Notes: a model not told the origin generated them from the letters alone. A stretch of DNA of 64,000 nt from Loripinus fragilis (GCA_964019695.1 OZ026530.1:37000835-37064834); one strand, 5' to 3'; positions 43,701 through 58,700 are shown, numbered from the stretch's first letter. Translations and numbers: made by a program.

Positions 43701-46700
43701 ATATTGTCTTTGAGATAAAACTAGATTAAATGTTGCTTCATGCATTTTGTTAGAGATAAGTTTAACTGAAAACTGAAAGATGGTGTTTTGTTTACCATTT
43801 ATTTGCAAACATAAGGCGACTGTAGTGAAAATAATTCATTGTATTTTAACAAAAGCATGTCAGATTCTCACAACTTTCACAGAATCATTGTATAAGAATA
43901 TGGGGATACTCCCTTAAAAATTAAAAAAAATCACCTGTTTATCGAATAATTATACGCTTATCTATATCATTGGTATTGTTCAAAGCATTGAGTTTGTTAG
44001 TATACTAACGTGACCCTCATTCACAAGGGCTATAGCTCGATAAGTATACTGTATTGTTCTTTAGGTCTGGTGCCAGTTTAAAGGTGACATATAGTCCTTT
44101 ATAGAAACATTTACCATTTTGTTGTAGCATATATGTGAAGAATGTTATGAAGCTACTTGCATTCATGTTTGAACAGTCCTTGTACTTTTCTTCAAACTCG
44201 TAAATAACTATGTATAGAGCTAAGCCGATATGTTAATTTTGATAACAAGACATGAGAAAGTATTCTTCAACAAAGTATATTTATCAAATACATGTATAGA
44301 ACTTGACGTCATAACGTCAAAAATAAGTCACTTTTGCCTCGGGAGTGTATGTCTAGATATCTTTTTGAAAACTTTTTTTTCATGTATGCAAGGCCACTAC
44401 CAGTACAGACAAAAGTGCATTTTGAAAATTTGCAATTTCTTGCTGTGGCGTATGATATGGGGTTTTTGAGTTGTGCTTGCGACGTTTTTTAAACGGCAGT
44501 GTTTATTCCTTTGTTTGAGTAATTTCTAGAAACTGAAAAGACTTGGAGTCAACCAACCATTGAAATATAATGCATTTTCAAGAATCAGAAGTTATGTTTC
44601 GCGTCACGTTAATTGGTAAAAGCGGAATAAACCTAACTTAACGCCAATTACGAAAAAACGCAATTTATGGATAATAACCGTTTCTTCTTTGTCAACGTAT
44701 GTCGCCGTTTAGTGTGTGCTGTCCACTTTTTATAATTATGGCAATTCGCTACACTTTACTTTAATCGCGTATGCATTTCAAGCTTTGCAGTATACACATA
44801 TCAGCATGTACTTGTAACGCTTGACGTCGCTAAATGTGCGTAGGCGGCATCTACGGAGTTCTAAAGGACTGAAACATTGTCAAAGTGCATTCCAAACATC
44901 ATACAAAGTCAAAATAATTGATAAAGTGACAGTGTTTTTTAAAAACTCATAAAACGTTGATAGCGTAAAATGGACGTTAAGAAAACGAAAATAGGCTTTT
45001 GGGTTGAACGATGCACGCATGCTTTATTTGAATGCCAAGAAGATGTCAATGAAATAACAATGAATCACACTAAAGCGGCTACTTGTGAATTTTGCGTGAC
45101 TTCTTTGTATTTGCACACATTGATTTTAGGGGTTACGTGACGTTTTGATAGCTGGCGTCTGAAATTAGTTCATCTTTTCAAATAATCTTAGTGTATCTTA
45201 GATACCTTTGTTTAAATTTACGCAATGGAAAGACAAGTGTGCATCGTATTCATTTACTACGAAAAACAACACACATTATGTGTCAGGTTTCTTTAGTATT
45301 TAAGTATATGTTGCCTTTGGTGGCCCATGATTAGAATAAACTTTATCATTTTCCATTCTATCCTATTCTATTTTGCATACAAACATCTATTTTGCATTCT
45401 AACAATTTGATAAGTAAAAAAAATCAAAAAAAGAAGGTGGAGATGATCCAGGATCACTCAACTAAAGTTTTAGCCCAGGAGTTTTGTATGTATGGATTGA
45501 TTATCGTGACAGGTCCTTGTCGCTTCGTGGCAGTTCGTACTAGCCCATTTCAGACCGATTTTATTTGTACAATCCCTAATTTGTACCGTAGCAAACCGTT
45601 GTTCGTCTGCAGTGCACACGCCTTGACACATGCCGTTCCGTATGAAACCGTGTCCTTTCCATATTAAACTGAGTCATTCCATATTTAAAAGTAATAATCT
45701 GTATAATTCATACCACCAAATGGCTTCTTTCCTATATTATCATTGAGAGATATTTCTAAACCCATGGCCACATCGCACTACGGAAGTTGAGATTTTGGGG
45801 TCATTTGTTAGATTGAATCCGTAGTGGAACCTGTGAGGTGATCCGTGAATGTGTGATCTAGGCAAAATGATAATTGATAGATGGATACGCAAACAGAATG
45901 TAGTTGGCACCCAAATTTCTTTATGCTCGTGCAATATGAAAATCATTTATGCATTATGCAATGATATCCAAAGCAATGGCACATTTATTTAGGGCAATAC
46001 CTAGACATTTTTGACCAAAATGCGACTGTGAAACGCCTTTAATGCCATTGTCTGTATTAGTCTCGCATACTATCATTTTGTCCCAACTCGCTTAATAAAC
46101 TCAATAATAATGATCCATGTTAGATCCTCTACTTATATGTTAAATCTAGCATAACAATGATGAAAGGATCATCAATTTATCTTAGAATTTATTGAATTTA
46201 TTGACAGTGGTAGCATTATATCTTACATCACTGATTAAGGTTCTAATATGAGGCCAAAGATTCACGACGTCACTTTCTTGAGTTTCTAACCGATGTATCC
46301 TTCCTCTGGTCTCACTAAGGACAGTAAACCGTAGTGGTTTTTGCCTGTTATTCCCATTAGGTCAGACCCACTCAATATGTGTTAGCTGAAGGTAAGTAAT
46401 GCCAAATAAAATGATACCTGTGTTTAGAGTAACCCGACCCTACCTAAATTTACTGGTGAAACCTAAGACTTGTTCAGGTTTTCTGCGAATAAAATATAAT
46501 TTTATACATTTTGAAAGGCGAAATGCCTTTCAAAATGCATAGAATTATATTTGTTTCCAAACAAAAATATGTGTGTCTATCCTTCCTAAAATTGCCAGAC
46601 CCATTCCCCAAAACACACTTAGTTTTTTTATTTGGCCTAAGATACAGTATCTCATCGAATTGTAAAAAAAAATCATTTTACATGTATGTGTAAAAAAATC

Positions 46701-49700
46701 AATCATTGGTTTTCAGTAGGACCCGAACATCCCAACAACCCGAAGGTCCACCATTCCAATAAAACATTTGGCAATGCTCGTTTCTTACTGGAATAGTGTT
46801 CAGTTGGGTTGGTTTTTTAGTCCCCACTGAATACCAACATATGGTTCTATTTGACCTTATTGCAGGTAAGCCAGCAAATGTCGATCCCAAGTTACCAGAA
46901 AAATTAATCATTGGAGGGGATGATGCCAATTACGACACAACTCGCCATCAGATCATGCTACAGCTGTTTTACTCCAATGAATGGCATTTCACGTGTGGTG
47001 GTTGCATTATTGCCAAAACAACTGTACTAACTGCTCATCATTGCTGTGATTTCCCAGGATTTACGTAAGTACCTTTAATTAATCAATCAATAGTTATTTA
47101 AAGGTTCCATTTTAGCCAAAACAACTGTACAAACTGCTCACAATTGCAGTGATTTCCCCGGATTTACGTAAGGACCTATTATTAATCAATCAAGGGTAAT
47201 TAAAGGGTTCTATTATAGCCAACACAACTGTACTTACTTCTCATAATTGCTGTGATTTCCCCGGATTTACATAAGGACCTATGATTAATCAATCAAGGGT
47301 AAATTAAGGGTTCTATTATAGCCAAAACAACTGTACTTACTTCTCATCATTAATGCAATTTCCCCGGATTTACGTAAGGACCTATGATTAATCTATCAAT
47401 GGTTATTTAAGGGTTCTATTATAGCCAAAACAATTATATGTACTGCATACCATTGTTGTGATTTCCTCGTATTTACGTAAGGACCTATGATTAATCAATC
47501 AAGGGTTATTAAGGGATCCATTATAGCCAAAACAACAGTACGTACTGCTCACTATTGCTGTGATTTCCCAGGATATACGTAAGGACCTATAATTAATCGA
47601 TCAAGGGTAATTTAAGGATTCCAATATAGCTAAAACAACTGTTCATACAGCTCATCATTGCGTATCATCTTGGGTCTAGGGGTGAACGCATCTAAAACAA
47701 ACTGAAGGACACCAGTTTCACCTTTTCAATTACAAATGTTACAATTTTAAGTTAATATCGTACGCATGCGCAGAATGAATACCGTAAAGTTTTGAAAATG
47801 AAGAGCACTTTATCCTAATCATTTAAGCACTTAGACCTTTTTGAAAACTTTTAATGTACAGCTGCTTTGCAAAAATTTTATAGATAGCGATTTTTGTCAT
47901 AACTATTTACATACCCTATACTTGTTTGAGTGTTTGTAATAAACTTGTGCTTTGTTTAAGATATGATTTATTTCTGCTCCTGTATGTACGACATATCCAG
48001 TTATAGTGAGTAAAAATATGGCTTGTTTTTGAAGATGTTTTGTATCAAGTTTAAACTTCTAAAATGTTGATTATATTTTAAGCAAATCAAAGTTGCACAT
48101 CAAAAGTCTATTTCGAATTGTTGGATGATAAGGAGAGCAGCAAAGTGGTGGTAATCTATAATGTCATGTATATGGAGCGTTGTGATTTTTTTAAGAATTG
48201 AAGCTATGGAGTGTATCAACAATGAATCACTTGATTGACTTTGGTGTATGTGCACAAGCAGGTTGCACAAAATTTATAATTTTACATAACTACTTTAAAA
48301 GATATCTTAAGTGCATTTTTGGGTGTTCAAATTTGATGCTACATAGTAAGAGCCCAATTATTAGGAGTAAGACCAAAAGGAAAGTACATTACTGCCAAAC
48401 GGTTAAATTGGGCCAAGAGGGTCTGAAATTGTATTAAAATTCGGAAAATGTCATCTTTTCAGATGAATCCATACTCTAAACATATTTTTTGCAAATTTAT
48501 TTCCATCTGGCGTCTGAAACACGAATACAGTTATCCACATTACATTGATGGATGTGTAAAAGTCCCATGGAGTCATATTGAGGGAACTATCTCGTACCTT
48601 TTAAAGGGTCTCTCAACTTAAGCTTGTTAATGAAACAATCACCAGTAAGGCATATCAGGATAATATCAAAAGCGATATAAAATTCCAATATGAATGAACT
48701 ATGCCCCAAGCATTCAACAAGATAACGCAGCTTGCAATAGCTCTTTAAAATATCCATGCATTCACCAGGGACAAGGGTGGTGATATTTTTTAGTTGCCAC
48801 CTTACAGTGTAGATCTAACCCACATAGATACTGACTTTAGTATTGTTAAGCGTCACGTTGGTTGGATGTCAACTATAATAGACAGACAGGTTTGGAAATT
48901 ATTATCAAATTTGGATATGCCAAAAAGAATCCAAGCTTTCATTGCAGCCAATGATGGTGTTACTAAGTGTAAAATGACATGCCAGATTTTTGCTGGAAAT
49001 GAAATCAGTTTCAAGATAAAATGCTTTGTTGTTACAGTGCTACACATGTGGTTTAATAAAACATAGAACAAATAATGATTTGTACCTTTTAATACATTGC
49101 AAAATCAAATCTTAAATATGGTATGTAAATAATTATGACAAAAATCGCTATCTAAAGAAAATTTGGAAAGCAGCTGTACTATAAAACTCGTCTAAACGGA
49201 GCCCAGTTAGAGACGTAAAATGAGGGGATAGATAGAAAGCGCAAGTTTGCACGGCTTTGTAAATGATGAACGCTTTAAAACGAATTTTATAGCCTACTAA
49301 ATATATTTTACTGCCGAATCACACCAATTTTAAAAACATTAGGGCACATTGAAAATGTGTTGTTTATAAAAACGTCAACTAGGGAAAATATACGCCATAT
49401 ATACTGTGATTTTAGCAATAATACATATGTACCTAAATCATTAAGAAACGCAACTGGTACAATTGTTGTTTTTCTTATAAACTACGGCCTGATTCACTCT
49501 GTATTTGTATTAACAAGCGTCCCTTACGTACGAGAACGTTTAAGCAAAACGTGAACTCAATTGCACACTTCTGCCAAATAAAGTGAATTTTAAGGGAAAA
49601 TGACAAATTCATCAAAACATTTTGAAAGCATCTTAGATCATGAAATTCTATTTAATTTCAGTGTGAAAGTACTGCGTTGCACACAAACAAATAAAAATAC

Positions 49701-52700
49701 CGAACACAACACAAAAATTACGTGGCGGGAAGCACCTGACATTAATGTTTTAAATTTCAGTTTTTCGCAAAATTTCCCCATAATTTGAGAAATCACTAAA
49801 GCTTCAATTAAACTGAATCATTTCAAAATTGACATACGTAAGTTGAAAGGACATAACCTATGTTTATCATTTATCGCAATATTTACCACAAAAGTGTTGC
49901 ATTTTCGTTATCTTCCGGTTTTCACGCTGAAACTTTGATGGCCATTTTGAAGGTACAAACTTCAAAACAAAACAGTTCTTCTGCTGCGTGTGCATACAAA
50001 GTAGAACATTATTGAAATTTCCATGAGTTTCAACCCAAAAGAGTCATTCATAAAAAAGATCTGTTATCCAGATTAATAACTTGATTTTGCATTATTTGTG
50101 TAGAAGTCTGGTTGTGTCCCTTTATAAAAAATACAGCCTGGCATATCTGGACTGCTTTATCTGCACCAAAAGACTATTGACTTGATATCGCGCCATAGTT
50201 TTATGCATTTTATCTAAAAGAATAATAAAAAAACATTACATCTCGAGTAAGGTTATACTGTAAAAGTTGCGTTTTTACTGGCTTAAAGTATAAATTATTC
50301 AAAAACAAACACAATGATGTTCAAACCATGGGCAACGTGGGGATAAATACGGTTAAACATAAACACTCTAAAATTGTATTTTGATACTATATCAGTTTAA
50401 GGGCTAAAAGTCATTTTTTATTTAAAAAAAATAAATTGATCTAACAATTACTGATCTATTCAAGCATGCAAAATGCAGTTTTACTGTTTTTACCAGATTG
50501 TAAATAGACAAATGGGGATTATTTAAATCATTGAATTTTCGTATACAAGTATGTTCCCCAGCATCCTACTAATACAGATTATGTACCTTTATTATAGACG
50601 TGAACTATTTAAAGGATGTTTAGGCCAATGTTGGGAACATGCCTTTATATGAAAAAATGAAGCATTCCCAATTGTCTATTTACAATTGGAAGCATTTACA
50701 GTATTTTGCACGTGTAAATATTGTGCAAGCATACTGATCAGACAGATTGAATCAGATAGTTTTAGATAAATCTATTTTACACTCTCATCAGCGCCTTTGG
50801 AAAGTATCATATCTAGACTTGCTTAAACGACTTTTCAAACTTTAAGCTAGTCTCTGTAGCCGAGGAGGCTGGTTTATATCCCACTTTGTCGGAAACCCTG
50901 AAGACAGTTTTGTTGCATCGCGGCAAATTTTAATAATGTGTTATTATACTTTTCATTCTTTTTATTAGGATTTACTTGCTACCAGTTTACACATAAGAGT
51001 AAATGCTACTGAATTTCTATTATATCACGTCTTATATAATTCTATTATTATATTGTCCGTCTGCTGTTATCAATAGTTCATATTGTTACCTTGTTCGTTT
51101 CTTTATACCTGAAGTACAGCCATTACAATGAGACATTCTATTATTTTGGTCACTATATGGTGATTTTTACCCAGAAACGATTTTCCATTAATTTTAAAGT
51201 ATATAGAAAATCAGATCTTCTAAGTCTGTGGTACATTATAGACACATTTATATATACATTATAAATCCTGTCTTTAGGGTGTCCTAAAAAAGTGAAATTC
51301 AAACCAATCTCCTCAGAGACAAGCTAGAAAATTGACATTTTGCTTGTACCAAGTTTAGATATAATACTTTCCAAAATGAGAATAACACAGGCGCCGATCA
51401 GTCTGCGCGCATGCGCAGGCTGGTCTGCGCCTGTGTTGTTCCCAAATTCCCCCGAGACAGGTTTTATCGTGCCGAGGACCAATTATTATGAGAGAAATAA
51501 ACTAAAAAAGATGAACATTATGAACTGGCTTGAAAGCTACAGCAGCTTATTATATGACCTATGTTGGACTTTTTTCGCATCCTTTTGCAAATTCATTGCG
51601 ATAAGTGTAATTTATTGTAACTTAATATTTTAAAAAAATAATCAGTAGGCATTGGCAACGGTCGAACAGTCAGCGTGACGCTTTCTTTTGTGCAATCTGT
51701 CTTATGAAGTAGCTGGCCTTAAGTCAAACTCAAAATAAAGCGCATGATTGGCTGCTTGCGGACACATGTCCGAAAGCAGCCAATCGTTACGCTTTATTTT
51801 GAGTTTGAGAATGAACTCAGGTCCATAACCTCGAGGCCTGGTGAAGTGGAACCAATTCACATGGATAGAAGATTGGGACATGATATCGTCTTGATTAGGC
51901 CTTTATGATACTGGCCTTAAATTAACCCATATAAGCCAAATGGATATTGCCACTCGTATCAATTAGTCCAGTCCATTTCCGTTTTAAGAGTTGTTGGGTG
52001 GTATTTTTCCACTTCTAGTCCAATTTTTATAGAACAATCTATAAGCAGCGTTCTGAGGCGTCTGATCTGGGTCTACACTGTTTGCCTATAACACACAGAA
52101 AGGACGCTAGGCTTATATGGGTTAAGGTAACAGCGAAGCTAAATATGTCAAATTAAAACTAAATATAGCTTGTGTACAAGATACAGTACATGGTGAGGTG
52201 ATATGTGCTTTCACTGTGCTTTCGCTGAATACACTCAAAGCCTGAGCGGATCCAGAGGTGAGACTGGGTATCCGGACCACCCCCTAGATAATCACAAAAC
52301 TGTATGTGTCCTTGGATGCCCCTGGAAAATAACAAAGCTACACAGCTAATATTCAGTGTCCGACCACCATCAGCTCGCAAGTCAAACGCCACATAAATGA
52401 CATTTTGCTGGCGGGCCAAGGGTTGTCCGCTTTGTTTATGGGTAAACGTTGCCGAAACTTTGGACCTGCTGATATATACACACATTAGGCAAATGGAATG
52501 CATACACCCAAATATGTAAGGTCGAGAGCTACTTGGTAAGATATATTTACATAACATGCCATACATCAATAAAAGTATAAAAAAGACTTTCAACTTTGAG
52601 ATACCTCTATCCTACGTTAACACTCATAATGAGTTCTTATAATCCAGTATGTAATTAATAACATGTAGTCCTATTCTTTTACAGGACTCAACGCTTTCGA

Positions 52701-55700
52701 ATTTTTGTCAACGAATACAATCTGAATGATTCATCTGGAAGTATCGTCAATATTAAAACAATAAAAAAGGTAATAGTCAAGTTATGCAAGTTTTTAAACT
52801 CACGTGAGCATAATGTGCTAATGGTGAGTTATTGCTGTAAGTGAGTTTCTGTCGTCCGTTGTCATCAGTCGTTATCCGTCTTGCGCCACGTGCTGGCCAC
52901 TCGGCCAATTTTTATCAATCTTTAAGGACATGTTAACTATATATGCCACATTCCTAAGCAACACAAATAAAACAATCTTGATCATTTATAAACAGATCCA
53001 TATACCTCTGTAGTAAATTTTAAAAATATCTTCTGATACCAATGCTCAGAATTCAATTCAACTTGTCAAATTTAATAACAAGGTGACCATCTACAGAAAA
53101 GCTAAAACGATATTGATCCATAAAACATGACTGCAAGGAAGCGTGGCCCATTGCAGCTAAAGAAGTGGTTAAATTCTTTTACTCCTCTGAAATCGCTGAT
53201 CAGATTACAAAATCATTAATAGATATGGACGAGACAAAACCTTGGGGTTTCCGACAAAGCGAGACTCAAACCAGTCTCCTCAGCTACTTAGACTAGCTAA
53301 AATGAAATTTACAAAAAGTAAATAACAAAGGTGCTGATCAGACTGCGCCTTTGTTGTTCACACACCGCGTCGGGGCCCATTTGACAGTTATGGTAATAAG
53401 GTGGCCTTCTACAAAATTAGCTAATATAGGAATCACAAACGTTTTTATCATACATTAACATTTTCCGAGTCCAAGGAAGCTGTTTGAACACCAGACCACT
53501 AGCAGAGTATTGAAACATCTCACGATGGACCCTGTACGTGTAAGTGAAATGAAAAAAAAACATGTGTGGTCATATTTGCATATTTTACTTGATTACAACC
53601 ATAATAGAAAATAACTCTGAATACGACGCAAGAATATTAATATACACTAGGTTTCTTTGTCTTTCCGCAACGTGTTATATTAATACAACAGTACAAAAGC
53701 ATGAATATTAGATTCTATTCATCATGTAATGGGAGCGCAGTGGCTCGGTGGTAGAGTGCTTGACTCAAGACCTAGGGGCCGCGGGTTGGGGGCTCATTGG
53801 CGTCACTGGGTTGCGTCAATGAGCAAGAACGTTAATCCTAGCTTAATACTGGTTCAACCCAGGAAGACCCGTCCCTTTATAACTGAAAGATTGTTGATGG
53901 GATGTAAAGAAACAAATCAAACAAACAAATAATCATCATGTGACAGTAAAATTACGTTTGTAACATTTTTTAGGATGAAAGCATTTAGATTTTGTCATTA
54001 CAGAAAGTTACTACATATGTACAGAGGTGTTAACGGAAAAACAAAATATATTTGTCGCCACCTGCATTTTATAAATTTTCTTCAAAACATAAAATGACAT
54101 GACTACGCTTTTTGCATCTCGAAATTAACAGACATGTCATGTACCCTTGGCAGTGAAGATATTGACAAAATGTTCAACAGTACATGCAGGATGCTAACTT
54201 GAATACTGCCACCCCCATTTTCAAAATTCGCATTTTGGCACAATTTGTGAGTCATGAATTTTTGAAATAACCCCATTTCACACGCAAAACGTTTTTATTT
54301 CAAAAGCCAAACACATATTGAACACTAAAGTGCTGCAATGAACACTCCATCTGCATGAAACTCGTTGCTATTGGCTAAAGTGTCAAAAATTACCCCACCA
54401 TCCAATGCAAATTCTTGTGAATTTTGAAATTGAGGGTAAGTGTATTAGGCAAAGCCTCCCAGATACAACTTATAGAGTTTTGCTAAGCTGTTTTCTGTTA
54501 TCGATGACTGATAGGCTGGCCTATTCAGAATGCAAATGAAATTGGTATAGTCCTTATAGCTTTTCCGAAAATCGGTCAAAAATAAACTAGGCCGGTTAGA
54601 ACGTTAGACTAGTATATGGTATATTTATTTGACAATTAAGGCTTCCCCATTGTGCTATTGAGAAAATAGTCCTCGATAAACGTAATACATATATGTATAT
54701 CATGGATCTTGAATGTATGTACATTTTCAAACAAATGTTAAATCAAGTTTTCTACTTTGGCACAACGGTAAATTACTTTTACTGGAAGGCTTGAACCGGT
54801 TTCAATGCGCCAACCTCACTCTTAATTCAGATGTTGACCAGGCTTTATGGCGTTTGCTTTATTATTGCAGCACAGTGAGACAAGATTCCGAATTTATCAC
54901 CAAGACGTATGTGTAATGCAAACTACGGAAGAACTTCCTTCATCCTATATTATCCCATTACCTAAGATAAATGAAGATTTTACAGGCCAGAATTGCACAG
55001 CAACTGGATGGGGGGACATTGGTAAATATATCTGAGAGCTTGTTACACACACACACACGCACACACGCACGCACGCACGTACGCACGCACAGTCTAAAAG
55101 TCAAAGTACGCACTTGTCAGGCTTAATGCTTGCGTAAACATGGTGTCCTATCAGGGTCTGCGCTGTTTGCCAGAATAAACACTCTCTTTACAGGCCAACT
55201 GGTAGATTATAAAAAATGTATATGATCAGGCCCTCATTCACGTTGTATTAATTAGTGGGTGCCTATGAGGAGATGTAACAAACATCATCAAAATTCTGTC
55301 AAAATTCAATTGTACACTTTGTACACATAACATCCATAATCCATCAAAATTAAGTTATAATATTCCTATATGTTGATCTAAACGTGTACGAAAATGCGTT
55401 TTTGCTTATACGTAGCTACGCCCCTGGTGTTAAATAGTAAAGTCTTAGTAAAACTAAGCACAACATACACGTACAAACGTTTTTAATTGTTTTGTTTATA
55501 GAAATGTAGATTTTAAGCTACATGCCTTACTTATCTAGAGTTATAGTTATGATGAAGGAATGGACTTTAATGAGAATACTTTCCTTCTTATTAATTGATA
55601 GTGAAACAATTTTGTATTCTATCAACACCTTTGACTTGAAGTTCAAGTTTCAAGGGTAAATTCAGGTAATTTCGAACATCGGGATGATTCGGACATGCAT

Positions 55701-58700
55701 TTGCAAACAGTGGAAATCCAGATAAGACGTCTCTTATGAGCCGTCCCATCAGGATTTTCATAATTTGTTTTGTAAATCATTCTTTTATTCCAATAACTAA
55801 AATATGAAACAAACAAGGTCGCTGCCCGAATTTACCTGATGTGCGAAGTTACCTGACTTTACCCTTATTGAAGTCGTATCCGGCAAATGTACAAGTTGAC
55901 GTGTGATTCATAAAGAATCTATAATAAGTGTGAGGATGGGACAGTAAAATCCCTCCATGGGATCACAGATTGGCATCATGAAGCTTATAGAGTGATGACA
56001 ATCGGTGATCATGAGAGACGGATTTTTCTATCTCATCCTCATACGAATAATGTTTTTTTCATGCTCACCACTAAATATAGCATTTTATATTAGAAAATAC
56101 ATGAACAATGACGTCACGGATAGACATGCGGCCAGCGTGTGGCTGGCGTGCAGCTGTTTGTTTTTTTATCTTTCCCAGGGGCGCCTATGGGTGTGTGAGA
56201 TATAAATAACTCACATGGGTAAAAACAACAAAAATCCATATCTGGTGTGCACCTCTACGAAGTCTGATCAGCGTCTTAGTATTTCGAGTGGAAATGTTTT
56301 TGACCCCTTGACTTACCATACAGTGCCCATCAACACTGACGCTCGCGTATTTGTCCTGCGAATTTGCGTTTTGTGCGCATTTTCAATGCGTTGTACGCAC
56401 GTGCGATTTATAGTGCGTTGAAAACGCGAATCAACTCGTATCAACGCAAGGCAAGATTCATAAATATTCATATGTGCTTGGAAGCGTTAGTGCGTTAACC
56501 AATCAAAATTGCCAATTAAGAAAATATCGATAATGAATTGTGTTGACTTTCTTATATGTAAATCTAATCTAAACGTTAAAATTTGCTATAAAATTGTGTG
56601 TAACACAATATTATTTCTTACCTCATAGATTTATTTGCTATTAAATCCTTTTAAACGTCTTTTATCCTTCCTATAAAAATGACTAAGCAGCAACGCAAAA
56701 CAATGCGGAACTGCGTTGCTACGCAGTGATAAACGTTGATTCGCGTTGATAAATCAGCTGTATCGATTGGTAGACAGGTATATGCGTTTCACTGCAGTTC
56801 GGTAATGAGCGGCGATTGGCTATTTGGAATTCGCGTCGAAAATACAGTGCGTATTACCTGCGTTTTCAACGCGAATTTGAAAAGGACAAATAGGCAGGCG
56901 GTAGTGTAAGACTCTGATCAGACTGCACGGTTTGTGCAGACTGATCTGAGTCTTAGATGGGCACACTATTCCAACTTGTACCTCTTGCTGGACACCGGGA
57001 CTATTTTTAGGGTAAAGTTGGATAAATTCAGACAATAGGCTAAATTCGAACAGCGACCTTGTTTCTTTCATTTTTGAATTATTGGAATAAAAAATTAAAT
57101 TAACTAAGCAAACAGAGAAAATCCTGATGACAGGGCTCCAGATAAGAGGGGGTAAAGGGTATTGCAGCATTGATTTTTTGAAATTCAGCATTGACAATTA
57201 AATTGATGGGTGAAAATACCCTTTGCAGTTTGAGTTTTCAGTGCTGATATTCAATTTATGTGGTGAAATCTTTTATTCTTAGTAAGAAAAACCTAATTAT
57301 ACACCAATTATATAAATCTTGGGAAGTTTTCCTAAAACCCAACATGTATTTGATACAAGCAACTATTCTTTAAAATATGTAAATGGGTCTTGTTACAAGG
57401 CTTTGCAGTTTCTGCAATTTGATATTTTAAATATGAAGTAAAATACTCATTAAATTAAAATGTAGGTGGTGAAATACCCATTGGTCCAAATCCTTATCTA
57501 GACCACAGTGATGAGACGGCTCATCTGGATTTCCACTGTTTGCAAATGTATGTTCGAATTAATCTGTTGGCCCACGTTACCCGTCTTTATCCTACAAATA
57601 ATATGTAAAAGAATCTCGGCAGCTGATGTATACCTTACTTGTGATATATCACGCAAATGTACGAGTAACAGATGGTGTATGCACAGCGTGCGTGCGTTCG
57701 TGCATGTGTGTTGTCGAAAAACAGTTATTAAAACTTAAGATTTATTTTCAGAAATAAGTGGTTCTAAGGTATTTTCAACGGTCCTGCAGCAGGTATGGGG
57801 CACAATCATGCCCATCGAAGATTGTTTGAACCTTTATTTGAACAGCGAAAAGTTCCCAAAAGCGTTTCTTACAGATAAATCTATTTTGCTTTGCCGGCGG
57901 TTCAGACTCTACTGTAGGCATTTGCCAGGTAAGTAGACCAGCGTCTTCGCCCAGCCATATGACGTCGCGACTGGGAGTGAAATTACGACATAAACTTGAA
58001 AAATCATTAGTGGTTGCACTCAACTATTAGGTTTTCCATAGACGACAATGTTATCATTTCAACACCTTGTTCGAAAAATTATACATATAAAATTTAAGAA
58101 TACCATCCTTGTCGGTTAGTTTCAATGAATAATAACTACATGTTTCCCAAATCAATCCGGCACTATATCCCTTTAAACTGACATACTACGAAACAACATG
58201 GATCCTAATATAGATAGCTATGCGAGGGGTCCAAGAAGCAAAGTAAGTAAGGGTGCAAAGATCAGGAATCGATACAATCAAGTACCACACCTGACCCAGG
58301 ATACCAACTCACAAAACGAGAGCCAAGAGGTCAGCATTTTCCCAGCAGGTGACCACAAAGCACATATAAACAGACGCGCACAAAGGCATAGCAAATACAA
58401 GACAAAAAAACATAAAAGATCCACGAAAGAAGTACCGCCTAGAAATGGTCAGTAAAATATTTTACTGGAGGGCTTAAACCGGTTTAAACCCATCTGGTAT
58501 CAACCTGGTACCGAAATTTATCACCTTGGCCATCTCCATTTAAACGAACTATGACTCTCATCTTTTTAATAAAACACGCCATAACACCTGCCAATGAACG
58601 AATATTGAAGAATGGCGTCATCTTATCTCGAATGTAAAGTATATGCTCTCCCCACTAACTGGTGGTCAGATTTCATGAATATTTAGTGCAGTGTACCCTA

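Noticed and set aside
52159..52593. 144-codon minus-strand ORF
   Set aside because: Most of it lies in a MITE family G copy and the frame is not conserved in other copies.
56820..57197. 125-codon minus-strand ORF
   Set aside because: It spans the border of three different repeats, so it cannot be one old protein frame.
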